The translations under genes were made by a program, and so were the position numbers. From a virus: a stretch of 42,161 nt of DNA. The notes beneath the pieces were generated by a model that saw only the letters and a program-made list of their open reading frames with translations, made no database searches and was not told where the DNA came from. Shown piece by piece: positions 15,372 to 22,818 of the stretch (positions within the stretch are counted from its first letter, which is position 1; every line of letters starts with the position of its first letter). Where the stretch lies: positions 1-42,161 of IMG/VR virus record IMGVR_UViG_3300028895_000298; one strand, 5' to 3'.

Positions 15372-15486
15372 CGGACCCATGATCAAACGACTGCAAAAAC
15401 TCGAAGTGGAAAAAGCGTAAGCGCCCCCGTCCGGTTTCCAGTTGGCATCCTGCCTGCATGGGTCCGGCCGGGCGGGGGTTGCTTTT
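15372..15486 (+). ncRNA. Leader RNA with 5'-end/terminator-loop pairing (copy 1 of 3)
   Basis: Element A, CGGACCCATG (15372-15381), is at the predicted 5' end. Element B, CCCCCGTCCGG (15424-15434), pairs with B', CCGGGCGGGGG (15468-15478), followed by TTGCTTTT. The loop between B and B' contains A', CATGGGTCCG (15457-15466), the exact complement of A, ending one base before B'. A-A' and B-B' interlock and with so short a link can hardly form together, so they should be alternatives. A 13-codon ORF starts in A (ATG 15379) and stops just before B. The hairpin lies upstream of the ribosome site of 15537. Confidence 0.6.
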
Positions 15487-15536
15487 GCGTGAATGTCAGA
15501 GGGGCGTGCAATCCTGTAACCAAAAGGAGGGAACCA

Positions 15537-16508
15537 ATGGAACCAACGACGCTAACGGATGAGCAGATCGAACTCAGGCGGGGCCGCATCACCGGCTCAC
15601 GGATCGCGGGGGTGTGCGGGCTTAGCCCGTGGTCAACGCCGCTTGATGTCTATCTGGAAATGCGAGGCGAGGGCCCGCCCCGGACAGTCAACAAGAACAT
15701 GAAGCGGGGGATATTTCTTGAGCCAGGGATCCGGAAGTGGGCCGCCGATTACACGGGCTTGAGAATTGAGAAGGCCAAGAAACCCGGCACGGTGATCCAC
15801 CCTGACTTTGACTGGATCGCCGCGAGTCCGGACGGGGTTGCATACGATGAGGGCAAGCCCGGCCAGCCCGTTGCCGCCATCGAAATCAAAGCGCCCGATC
15901 CCTACTCGCCCAGGATCCACGACTGGGGCGACCCGCTTGAGCAGGAGGATTCGATCCCGTCCTACGTGATCCCTCAGTGTATCTGGGAGGCCGCCTGCCT
16001 CGGGGTCCAGGAGACGATCTGCACCGCCCTGATCGGCGGGGACATCCGGATTTACCGGGTCGAGTTCAGGCAGAAGCTTTTCGATGTCATGGTGGATAAG
16101 GCCGCCTCGTTCTTGACCCTGGTTAAGGCCGGTACCCCGCCCCCGCTCGACGGCTCGGACTCGGCGGCCAGGTGGCTTGCAGACCAGTACCCAAATCACG
16201 TGGGCGTGACCTATCTCCAGGCCGACGATCAGATCATGGAGCACGTCGAGGGGCTCAAGAAGGTGACCGGGCAGATCAAGGAACTCGAAGCGTCAAAGCA
16301 ACTGGCGCAGAACATGATCAAAAAGTGGCTCGGTGAGAACCCGGGGTTGACATCGGCGCACGGTAAGATAAGTTGGAAAACAGCGACCCGGCGATCTCTA
16401 CAACAGAAAAAACTAGTCGAGTGGATGACGGCCAATCATCCCGAGGAGTTGAAGAAATTCTATGAGGAGAAATCAAGCCGGACTTTTCGCGTCCCAAGAA
16501 AGTGGTAA
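15537..16508 (+). CDS. YqaJ-type viral recombinase / 5'-3' exonuclease
   Basis: 323 residues; ATG 15537 with AAAAGGAGGG upstream (an in-frame start at 15489 lies before the ribosome site). The YqaJ/lambda Exo nuclease fold shows RITGSRIAGVCGLSPW (about 17-32), GIFLEPGIRKWAA with Glu62, SPDG with Asp99, the catalytic EIK at 116-118 and VIPQCIWEA with Gln147. The C-terminal 100 residues are helical, ending in KISWKTATRR and a basic tail as in phage YqaJ proteins. It degrades one DNA strand to make single-stranded 3' ends for annealing. The next gene is a putative annealing protein, the usual partner. Expression is likely controlled by the structured leader upstream. Confidence 0.88.
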   Translation: MEPTTLTDEQIELRRGRITGSRIAGVCGLSPWSTPLDVYLEMRGEGPPRTVNKNMKRGIFLEPGIRKWAADYTGLRIEKAKKPGTVIHPDFDWIAASPDGVAYDEGKPGQPVAAIEIKAPDPYSPRIHDWGDPLEQEDSIPSYVIPQCIWEAACLGVQETICTALIGGDIRIYRVEFRQKLFDVMVDKAASFLTLVKAGTPPPLDGSDSAARWLADQYPNHVGVTYLQADDQIMEHVEGLKKVTGQIKELEASKQLAQNMIKKWLGENPGLTSAHGKISWKTATRRSLQQKKLVEWMTANHPEELKKFYEEKSSRTFRVPRKW

Positions 16509-16531
16509 ACCCGAACCCAAGGAGGAGAGAG

Positions 16532-17647
16532 ATGTCGAACGGAAACGGAAAAGAGACAACCGATTTACAGACAATCGAGGAGCCGACCGCGCTTGCGGCC
16601 ATAACTCAGGGGGAGGTTGATGTCCAGGTAGCGACCGCCAAGCGCTACCCGCGGACGATCAGCAAGTTCCTGAAAGACGCGGAAAGCCTTGCCACGATTG
16701 ATCGAGCGACCGCCGACTCCTGCATGTATGCGCTACCCCGTGGCGGCAAGCTGATCCCCGGGCCAAGCATCAGGCTTGCTGAGATCATCGCTGGCACGTG
16801 GGGCAACCTTCGGATCGATGTGCGAATCCTGGACGAGGGGCGGACGCATGTTGTAGCACAGGCAACAGCATGGGACATGGAGGCCAACGTTCTGGTGCGG
16901 CAAGAGTCGCGCCGGCGAATCACCGACAAGAGTGGCAACCGATACAAGAGTGATATGATTATCATGACCGGCAATGCGGCGATCAGCATCGCAATGCGAA
17001 ACGCGATCTTCCGGGTCGTCCCCCGCTCGTTGGTCAACCGGCTTTACAATGCGGCCCGGGTCGTGGCGGTCGGTGAGGCGCGAACCATGTTCGAGCGCCG
17101 GGACTCAATGCTCAAGACATTCACGAAATTGGGCGTGTCCGAGGAACGGATCCTGGCGTCAATCGATTGCGAGGCCGTCGAGGACATCGACGCAGACGCC
17201 CTGGTCAAACTGCTCGGGGTCTTCAACGCCATCCGAGACGGCGGACTCTCCCCGGACGTGGCATTTCCACCTGTTGCGAGCGATGCCCCAGCCAACCCCA
17301 AAAGGGGCACCGATGCCGTGCTTGACGCCCTCAATGCCCCGGACGCTGGTCCTCAAGCCACCCCTGCCACGCAACCAGCACCAGAGGACCAAGCACCCCC
17401 GGATCCCCCGTCGGAGGGCTTAGACGGCCCGCAAACCGGTGCCGCGTGCGGCGATACGCAAGAGCCCATGACGCCGCTCAAGGAACTGCGGGGGCTCGGG
17501 GAACTCCTGGGCCTGCCCGAGGATGTGGTCGAGGACATCTTGGCGACCGAGAAAGTAAGCCATCGCTCCAAGGTCGCGGGTCAGCCGTACATCAGGGCGC
17601 GGGCGGCGATTGAGGCCGAAGGGAAGCGGTTGCGGAAAAAGGGTTGA
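16532..17647 (+). CDS. Putative single-strand annealing protein (recombinase partner)
   Basis: 371 residues; ATG 16532 with CAAGGAGGAGAGAG upstream. The N-terminal 230 residues form a compact alpha/beta domain (YPRTISKFLKDAESLATID; GPSIRLAEIIAGTWGNL; SDMIIMTGNAAISIAMRNAI) found in phages next to YqaJ exonucleases. The following 80 residues are a Pro- and Ala-rich linker (about 255-310), then a short helical C-terminal domain. A domain plus disordered linker plus C-terminal domain is common for annealing proteins that bind SSB. I recognise the family as a frequent exonuclease neighbour but not from a defining motif, so RecT/Erf/Sak-like function is inferred from synteny. Confidence 0.65.
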   Translation: MSNGNGKETTDLQTIEEPTALAAITQGEVDVQVATAKRYPRTISKFLKDAESLATIDRATADSCMYALPRGGKLIPGPSIRLAEIIAGTWGNLRIDVRILDEGRTHVVAQATAWDMEANVLVRQESRRRITDKSGNRYKSDMIIMTGNAAISIAMRNAIFRVVPRSLVNRLYNAARVVAVGEARTMFERRDSMLKTFTKLGVSEERILASIDCEAVEDIDADALVKLLGVFNAIRDGGLSPDVAFPPVASDAPANPKRGTDAVLDALNAPDAGPQATPATQPAPEDQAPPDPPSEGLDGPQTGAACGDTQEPMTPLKELRGLGELLGLPEDVVEDILATEKVSHRSKVAGQPYIRARAAIEAEGKRLRKKG

Positions 17648-17670
17648 CATGTCTCGGGGGGTTTGATAGT
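17644..17670 (+). promoter_or_regulatory. Sigma-70-like promoter with perfect -35
   Basis: TTGACA at 17644-17649 overlaps the stop of the annealing protein gene. The best -10 is GATAGT at 17665-17670 with a short 15-base spacer; at 17 bases the hexamer is the poor TAGTGA. Predicted start is about 17677-17680, next to element A of the leader RNA. The weak -10 could mean that it needs an activator. Confidence 0.45.
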
Positions 17671-17681
17671 GAAATAGCAAT

Positions 17682-17777
17682 GCACACGGCGATCCAAGAC
17701 AGAACCATAACTTTCCCCGTCCGTGGCCAGCGCGCCTCTTAGCCGTGTGCCGCCTGGTTGCGGGCGGGGATCTTTCT
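17682..17777 (+). ncRNA. Leader RNA with 5'-end/terminator-loop pairing (copy 2 of 3)
   Basis: Element A, GCACACGGC (17682-17690), is within about five bases of the predicted 5' end. Element B, TCCCCGTCCGTGGCCAG (17714-17730), forms 17 continuous pairs, four of them G-U, with B', CTGGTTGCGGGCGGGGA (17754-17770), followed by TCTTTCTT. The loop contains A', GCCGTGTGC (17742-17750), the exact complement of A, ending three bases before B'. The end of B' (GCGGGGA, 17764-17770) can instead pair with TCCCCGC (17778-17784), a competing hairpin upstream of the ribosome site. A 20-codon ORF starts at ATG 17680 and stops at TAG 17740-17742, at the edge of A'. Confidence 0.6.
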
Positions 17778-17800
17778 TCCCCGCATAGGAAGGAACGCGC

Positions 17801-18565
17801 TTGAAATCTCGACGCCACCGAGAGATCGATCCTGCCATCTGGACATCCGACGAGGACTTCATCAACCTATCCGATCAGGCCAAGCTTTTGTTCATCTACC
17901 TCTTGACGTGCCCGGCGATTGTCTACACTCCGGCCATCTATCGGCTGGCTCCGAGCACGGTAGTTTCGGACCTGAATTGGTCACGAAGGAAGCTTTTCCG
18001 TGCCTACCGTGAGCTACATGGAGGGGGTTTTGCTGCCAACACGGAGGGGGGTTGGAGGCATTCCCAGGTCATAGCGATCCCCCGAAGTACCAGTTTCCGG
18101 GCACCTAAGAACCGTGATCAGGCAGTACTGTGGCTCAAGATGGCACGGGAAGTGCCTCCTTGTGACTCGCGTAATGAGTTTATTCAATGGGTTATGAAAC
18201 GTATAGAGGAATTTGAGCATAAGACAGAGACGGAGACGGAGACGGAGACGGATACGAAACAGAAACAGAAAGGGCAAAAGAAGGCAGAAAAGGGTGATCT
18301 GTTGTTCGAGGCTTTCTGGTCTGAATATCCGCCCGTAGGATCTCCCCCAAGGCGAGCGGGAAAAGAGCCGGCTCGAAAGGCGTGGAAGAAAATCAAGCCG
18401 GAAATCGCAACGGTCGATGATGTAATCATGCCAGCACTCAGGACGCAAAAACAGGTTTTATGGAAAGACAAGGATCCGAAATACATCCCGCATGCTTCGA
18501 AGTGGCTAAACCAAAAGCTTTTTCTGGATGAAATAGTCGAACCACGGAAAGGTGAATTCCTATGA
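17801..18565 (+). CDS. Phage replisome organiser / replication initiation protein (lambda O-like)
   Basis: 254 residues from TTG 17801, supported by AGGAAGG seven bases upstream. The N-terminal domain (about 1-85) looks like a winged helix (LSDQAKLLFIYLLTCPA, then VSDLNWSRRKLFRAYREL). A charged linker contains an ET repeat encoded by (GAGACG)4. The C-terminal domain (about 165-250) has the FEAFWSEYPP, ARKAWKKI, IPHASKWLNQKLFLDE pattern shared by phage replication proteins that load a helicase. It overlaps the DnaB-like helicase gene by four bases (ATGA), the common initiator-helicase pairing. It should bind the phage origin, which may lie inside or near the linker-coding repeat as in lambda O. 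Confidence 0.75.
   Translation: MKSRRHREIDPAIWTSDEDFINLSDQAKLLFIYLLTCPAIVYTPAIYRLAPSTVVSDLNWSRRKLFRAYRELHGGGFAANTEGGWRHSQVIAIPRSTSFRAPKNRDQAVLWLKMAREVPPCDSRNEFIQWVMKRIEEFEHKTETETETETDTKQKQKGQKKAEKGDLLFEAFWSEYPPVGSPPRRAGKEPARKAWKKIKPEIATVDDVIMPALRTQKQVLWKDKDPKYIPHASKWLNQKLFLDEIVEPRKGEFL
18227..18256 (+). repeat. Hexanucleotide tandem repeat (GAGACG)4 plus GATACG
   Basis: Four exact copies of GAGACG (18227-18250) and one variant (18251-18256) encode the Glu-Thr linker of the replisome organiser. Tandem repeats inside the initiator gene recall the iterons of lambda ori within gene O, though these units are short and lack dyad symmetry. Confidence 0.75.
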
Positions 18566-19824
18566 GCGAATCTTGTTCGCAACTCGAAAAAGAGATCCAG
18601 GATCGTGAGCGCACCATCATCGCTGAAGTCCTGGACGACACGGCCAACCTGTTCTTAGGGACTGACCTGTCTGCACACGACTTTGAGCACGGCCGCCACC
18701 GGGAGATATTTGAATGGATCCTGCAACGGGTCGAGGCCGATCGGTTCCACGGCATTGAGACCGCCGAGACGGATCTCAACCTAGGCAAGACGCTGGTCCA
18801 AAGCATTCACGATCACTGGGGAACACCAACCGCAATTCAATCCGTTATCGACGACATGCGCCAGAAGAAACGAGTCAAGAACTGGTTCAGGCGCATGAGT
18901 CAGTGCGCGGGTGAGATTCTAAAAACAAGGGACGTGGACGAATCTCTTTCGATGATTCACAACGCGATCGCCAACGAGGACCAGAGCGGCACGATGGAGA
19001 CAACCAGGCACGTCATGCGGAAGGCGTTTGCCGAAGTGCAGGAGGTACAGGAGGGGACGCGCCCTGGCTTTACTCCGACCGGCAACCATGCGCTTGATCG
19101 AGTCGCACCCGAACCCGGGGAGACGACCGTCATTGGCGCTCGGTCGTCCATGGGCAAGTCAATACTTGCTGCCGCGCTTGCGAATCACATGGCGGGCGTC
19201 GAGAAAATCCCCGTGCTGTTTGTGTCGCTTGAGATGGCGCACACCTCTATAGTCAAGCGGGACTTTGCGAAAGTGGCGGGCGTGCAGACCGGAGCGTTCC
19301 GGCGCAAGGGATCGTTGCAGGGCGAACACTACGACAGGATCGGTCGATACATAACCAAGCACCAGGACATGCCGCTTTACTGGCAACGAATAGATACACC
19401 AGACAGGCTCATTGCCACGGCGATCAAGTTCAGAATGCAATACGGGGTCAGGGTAATATTTCTAGACTACCTGCAAAACATGAGTCTTGGCATCGGTGAG
19501 CGCCAAGACTTGCGGGAGGCAGAGGCCATCCGACGCATGGATGCATGCGGCAAAAAGAACGACATCGCATTCTTTATCATGTCGCAGATAAGAAAGTCGC
19601 CACCGGGAGCGAAAGAAGGCACACCTCGCCTTGCTGCGCTGTCGGGGTCCGGGGCGATCAGGAACACTGCGGATCATATCTGGTTATTGTACCGCCCGGG
19701 ATATGGAACCGGCGCCCCAGACGATGTCTTACAGGTGACGGTTGCAAAGTTTCGCAACGGGCCGACCGGAGAGGTTATTGACCTGCAATTCAACCAAGGA
19801 GTATTACCAGAATGGAAACTCTAA
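18562..19824 (+). CDS. Replicative DNA helicase, DnaB-like
   Basis: 420 residues; ATG 18562 overlaps the initiator stop and follows CGGAAAGGTGA. The N-terminal domain (about 1-150) is helical, shorter than in bacterial DnaB. The RecA-like motor domain has Walker A GARSSMGKS (192-200), a FVSLEM segment (220-225), Walker B VIFLDYLQN (298-306) and the sensor-like SQIRK, followed by an LSGSGAIRNTADHIWLLYRP segment typical of DnaB. It unwinds DNA at the phage fork as a hexamer. The short N-terminal domain suggests that it is recruited by the phage initiator rather than by the host loader. Confidence 0.9.
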   Translation: MSESCSQLEKEIQDRERTIIAEVLDDTANLFLGTDLSAHDFEHGRHREIFEWILQRVEADRFHGIETAETDLNLGKTLVQSIHDHWGTPTAIQSVIDDMRQKKRVKNWFRRMSQCAGEILKTRDVDESLSMIHNAIANEDQSGTMETTRHVMRKAFAEVQEVQEGTRPGFTPTGNHALDRVAPEPGETTVIGARSSMGKSILAAALANHMAGVEKIPVLFVSLEMAHTSIVKRDFAKVAGVQTGAFRRKGSLQGEHYDRIGRYITKHQDMPLYWQRIDTPDRLIATAIKFRMQYGVRVIFLDYLQNMSLGIGERQDLREAEAIRRMDACGKKNDIAFFIMSQIRKSPPGAKEGTPRLAALSGSGAIRNTADHIWLLYRPGYGTGAPDDVLQVTVAKFRNGPTGEVIDLQFNQGVLPEWKL

Positions 19825-20036
19825 AAGAGATGATTGATGACATACGGGCAAGGATGGAGAAGTACCGGCGCAGGTCTGAGGAGTGGGAAAAGATAGCAAG
19901 GAACCGGGACGAGAGACTCAAGCGAATCATGAACGGCTGCCCGGTCTGCTGCGTGATGTGCGAAGCGGACCGACCGACAAGCCCGCCGCTGCTTGAGGCG
20001 CCGGATCCGAAGTTGCTGGGTGATGGTGAGGACTGA
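19812..20036 (+). CDS. Small coiled-coil protein with Cys cluster
   Basis: 74 residues from ATG 19812, overlapping the end of the helicase gene in another frame; AAGGAG lies about 12 bases upstream. The first 40 residues are a charged helix (MIDDIRARMEKYRRRSEEWE), and then comes a CPVCCVMC cluster at about 43-50 that could bind zinc. It is the first of a run of small Cys-containing genes. Function unknown. Confidence 0.55.
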   Translation: METLKEMIDDIRARMEKYRRRSEEWEKIARNRDERLKRIMNGCPVCCVMCEADRPTSPPLLEAPDPKLLGDGED

Positions 20037-20037
20037 A

Positions 20038-20721
20038 ATGAAAGAACGAGGGATTCTATTCAAGGGAGAGATGGTCAAGGCGATTCTAGACGGAACGAAG
20101 ACGCAGACACGGCGGATCGTGAAGCCGCAACCGTCAGAGAATATCTGGGACTGTTTGCGGGGATGCCAGCCCATGCGTCGGAGGAAGTATGAATACATGG
20201 GAGATGGGTCAATAGAAATCAGCATCAAGCCCTATGCGTTTGTCGGGGATCGGCTTTACTGCAAGGAAGCTTGGGCAACAGGCGACAAGCTCGACAAATA
20301 CAATGCAACCCAGATCGCGGAGATGGCAGAAGAGGCAGGGTTTGAAGGCATGAATCCCAAGTGCCCACTGCTTTACAAAGACGACAGTCGCATCCAATGG
20401 GGACATAACGATCTGGCAGACTTCGGCCCGTTCGGGAGATGGCGCTCCCCTCGCTTCATGCCCAAGTGGGCCTCCCGCATAACTCTAGAGATCACCGAGG
20501 TCCGGGTTGAGCGGGTGCAGGAGATCAGCGAGGGGGATGCCAGGGCGGAAGGGGTTTCGTGGCCTGAAGGGGCGCAAGAATCAAACATTCGCAAATGGGG
20601 TAGTGAGCAGACTGCTCGGATGCGATTTGCCGATCTCTGGGACTCAATCAACGCCAAGCGTGGTTACTCCTGGGAGAGCAACCCTTGGGTGTGGGTGATC
20701 ACATTCAGGAGGATGCAATGA
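20038..20721 (+). CDS. Phage ASCH-like conserved protein
   Basis: 227 residues; ATG 20038 chosen over upstream in-frame starts because the family begins here (ILFKGEMVKAILDGTKTQTR, residues 5-24). This opening, followed by VGDRLYCKEAW, ASRITLEITEVRVERVQEIS and EGDARAEGV, matches a common phage family related to ASCH domains, a beta-barrel fold proposed to bind RNA or modified nucleotides. The C-terminal part contains FADLWDSINAKRGYSWESNP, also typical. Its job in phages is unknown. It overlaps the next gene by four bases. Confidence 0.75.
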   Translation: MKERGILFKGEMVKAILDGTKTQTRRIVKPQPSENIWDCLRGCQPMRRRKYEYMGDGSIEISIKPYAFVGDRLYCKEAWATGDKLDKYNATQIAEMAEEAGFEGMNPKCPLLYKDDSRIQWGHNDLADFGPFGRWRSPRFMPKWASRITLEITEVRVERVQEISEGDARAEGVSWPEGAQESNIRKWGSEQTARMRFADLWDSINAKRGYSWESNPWVWVITFRRMQ

Positions 20722-20975
20722 CTGACTTGACACGCAAAGAGGTGGAAGAGTTGCGCACAAGGGCGGCCAGCGGTTGCTATTACGTGAGGTTGAATAACGA
20801 GGACGCAGAGCGGATTGCCCAAGCACTCTTAGCTGCATGGGATGCGCTGGAAGAGGTGGAATGGAATGTTCCGCTTGGCAGATATTCGTCGTGCCCGTCT
20901 TGCGGCGGAACGATTGAGAGCGGACATGTCGGGTACTGCAAGCTTGCAGCAGCATTACCCAAGGGAGGTGAGTGA
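20718..20975 (+). CDS. Small protein with zinc-knuckle
   Basis: 85 residues from ATG 20718, which follows AGGAGGATGCA. The N-terminal helix (LTRKEVEELRTRAASGCYYV) precedes an Ala-rich helix and then CPSCGG with C and H residues downstream (HVGYC), a potential zinc site at about 58-75. It overlaps both neighbours slightly. It belongs to the run of small Cys-containing genes between helicase and methyltransferase. Function unknown. Confidence 0.6.
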   Translation: MTDLTRKEVEELRTRAASGCYYVRLNNEDAERIAQALLAAWDALEEVEWNVPLGRYSSCPSCGGTIESGHVGYCKLAAALPKGGE

Positions 20976-21523
20976 TGGGTTACAAATGCACAGAATGCGG
21001 TGTCGGTTATTACCCGCCAAGACATTGCCCATCATGCGGCGGTCAAAGCTGCATGGTCAATACTGAGTACACAGCAACGAAGGCGCTGAAAGAAGAAATA
21101 GAATCCCTCAAGAAACAACTGGAAGAAGCAAGGGAAGAGATTGCGGCAAGCCCGTATCGAAAAGCAGAAGTGAAAGACGCAGAAGCCCGAGCCGAAACAG
21201 CAGAAGCCAAGCTGGCAGGCTGTCCGGAATGCCAGCGAGCAATCGATCTCAGTGGGAAGCTGGATGCTGGCTATGAGTTGATCAACGATCTCAAAGCAAA
21301 ACTCCAAGCCACAGAGAAAGAGCGGGATGAGGCGCGGGAATGGGCAGATAGATGTACGAAAGATCACCTATCGTTGCGCTTGCGGGGAAAAGAGAAAGAA
21401 GCCAACCTCCGGGCAGATCGTTACCGTAAGGCGTTAGAAGAAATAGCCGCACACCTGAAAGGCGGCTGCTGGGATTCGGCTGAGCAGCTAGCACGTAAGT
21501 CTCTAGACGGGCAGAGAGAATGA
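20975..21523 (+). CDS. Zinc-ribbon plus coiled-coil protein
   Basis: 182 residues; ATG 20975 is preferred to GTG 20972 because GGGAGGTGAG ends just upstream. An N-terminal zinc ribbon (CTEC and CPSC, residues 5-20) is followed by a long coiled coil (about 30-160, EEIESLKKQLEEAREEI) interrupted by CPEC near 75. Such proteins may be scaffolds or adaptors that use the ribbon to contact nucleic acid or protein. No family name recognised. It overlaps the next gene by four bases. Confidence 0.6.
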   Translation: MGYKCTECGVGYYPPRHCPSCGGQSCMVNTEYTATKALKEEIESLKKQLEEAREEIAASPYRKAEVKDAEARAETAEAKLAGCPECQRAIDLSGKLDAGYELINDLKAKLQATEKERDEAREWADRCTKDHLSLRLRGKEKEANLRADRYRKALEEIAAHLKGGCWDSAEQLARKSLDGQRE

Positions 21524-21927
21524 AGCATGACGCAAGGGGCTTTGAAGGACTGTTCGCAGCAGCAGAACTACAGAGGGGCTTTATGGTGATGCATTACACA
21601 AGCCAGATGGGCTGGGTTGAATACGAGTGCATGAAAGATGAAGTTGACCGATTGCAAGCACAACTCACCCAAGTAAAGGCAGAGGTGCCTTGTCCTGAGT
21701 GCCTTGGTGCGGGTGGCGATGGAATAAAATCCGAGCATCAACATCCATGCTATGAAGATCCCCAAAGTGGAGTGCCCCGCTGCGAAGACTTCGACAAGAA
21801 GGATTGCTTGCACAAAGATACGGGTGCCGGATGGGCAACCTGTGGTTCGGGTGGAGAGTCGGAATACATTTTTAGACCATGCAAAGCCTGCCAAGGTACA
21901 GGCAAGAAATACCCGGAGGAATCATGA
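21520..21927 (+). CDS. DnaJ-like zinc-finger protein, unknown
   Basis: 135 residues from ATG 21520 (ATGA overlap). After a 60-residue N-terminal part there are two DnaJ-type knuckles: CPECLGAGG (about 59-67) and CKACQGTGKK (about 121-130), each of the CxxCxGxG form, separated by a Cys- and His-rich segment (CEDFDKKDC and others). Two such repeats make half of a DnaJ zinc domain. There is no J domain. The protein may bind zinc and partner proteins. Coupled to 21924. Confidence 0.6.
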   Translation: MKHDARGFEGLFAAAELQRGFMVMHYTSQMGWVEYECMKDEVDRLQAQLTQVKAEVPCPECLGAGGDGIKSEHQHPCYEDPQSGVPRCEDFDKKDCLHKDTGAGWATCGSGGESEYIFRPCKACQGTGKKYPEES

Positions 21928-22184
21928 GCTATGGATATTGTCCCAAGTGCGGAGCGCCCGGAAAGAGCCGGGAGCGTAGGCCAAACGGATATGATCGGTG
22001 CGAGAACGGGTGCGTTTACCCGTCAAGGGATTCGCTGAACAAGCCACCGGAGCCTTGCAAGGAATGTGAAAGGCTAAGGGAGGTGCTGAAAGACGCAAGG
22101 GAACACGCCGCAAGGTTCGGCCTGAGCGCCCTTGTAAGAAAGCTAGACAAAGCCCTCCAACCCACCCCATGCATAGAGAACTAA
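21924..22184 (+). CDS. Small zinc-ribbon protein
   Basis: 86 residues from ATG 21924, preceded by CCGGAGGAATC; upstream in-frame starts lie before the ribosome site. It has CPKC with C...C (about 5-30) and CKEC near 48, then a helix (LREVLKDAREHAARFG) and a short tail. Another member of the local run of Cys-rich proteins. Function unknown. Confidence 0.6.
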   Translation: MSYGYCPKCGAPGKSRERRPNGYDRCENGCVYPSRDSLNKPPEPCKECERLREVLKDAREHAARFGLSALVRKLDKALQPTPCIEN

Positions 22185-22204
22185 CCAATACGGAGGTATA
22201 AGAC

Positions 22205-22480
22205 ATGGTCAAGCCGAAAAACAAAATTGAGGTGCGGCTAAAAACTTGCCCGGTGTGTGGGGCAACGCACAGCGGCTCACTTTTGGATCACTGCTACGGC
22301 TGCAGTGAGAAAAGAGACTACTTCGCAGCGGCAGCGTTGACTGGGATGGTGTCTGCCGCAAGCGAACTTGCAAAGAGCGCCCTGATGCTAGAAAGCGCGT
22401 GTGCCAAGTGGGCACCGGACATAACGGCAACCGCCTACAAAATCGCAGACGCTATGCTAAAAGCCAGGGAGGATAAGTGA
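22205..22480 (+). CDS. Conserved phage protein with N-terminal zinc ribbon
   Basis: 91 residues; ATG 22205 with GGAGGTATAAG upstream. CPVCG and CYGC (about 15-33) form a likely zinc ribbon. The C-terminal half is helical and ends AYKIADAMLKAREDK. This ending (A.AYKIADAML.AR) is frequent in small phage proteins of unknown function that I recall from early regions. It overlaps the next gene by four bases. No activity can be assigned. Confidence 0.6.
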   Translation: MVKPKNKIEVRLKTCPVCGATHSGSLLDHCYGCSEKRDYFAAAALTGMVSAASELAKSALMLESACAKWAPDITATAYKIADAMLKAREDK

Positions 22481-22818
22481 CCATCGGATTCATAATCACC
22501 GACATCGACAACCCGACGATCGAGGCAAGCAAGAAATCGATCGGCGATGTCGTCGTATACCTCACCGAGGAGCGCGCCGCGTCCTGGGCGAGCAAATCGC
22601 TAACCCCTGACCAGCAAGCGACTCACTGCATCGAGCCGGTCAGGATAACCACGATTCGAGAGGAGATGGAACGTGAACAAATCGAAAGAGCCAAGCGGCA
22701 TAAGCAAGAGCACCCCGAACAGTCCTGCGAAGGATGCGGCATCTGTCACGAAACGGAAACCAGAAGTGCGGAAGAAATCTGCCACCCTGAGTTTGCCGTG
22801 CAAACTGAGCAAGGCTGA
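22477..22818 (+). CDS. Small unknown protein overlapping its neighbour by 146 bases
   Basis: 113 residues; the start codon at 22477 overlaps the stop of the previous gene, with AGGGAGGATA upstream. The N-terminal half reads as a small alpha/beta domain (IGFIITDIDNPTIEASKKS). The C-terminal half is charged and ends with a CEGCGIC cluster (about 87-93). The last 146 bases also encode the start of the gene at 22673 in another frame, an unusually long overlap. One of the two ends may be disordered overprinted sequence. Confidence 0.55.
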   Translation: MTIGFIITDIDNPTIEASKKSIGDVVVYLTEERAASWASKSLTPDQQATHCIEPVRITTIREEMEREQIERAKRHKQEHPEQSCEGCGICHETETRSAEEICHPEFAVQTEQG

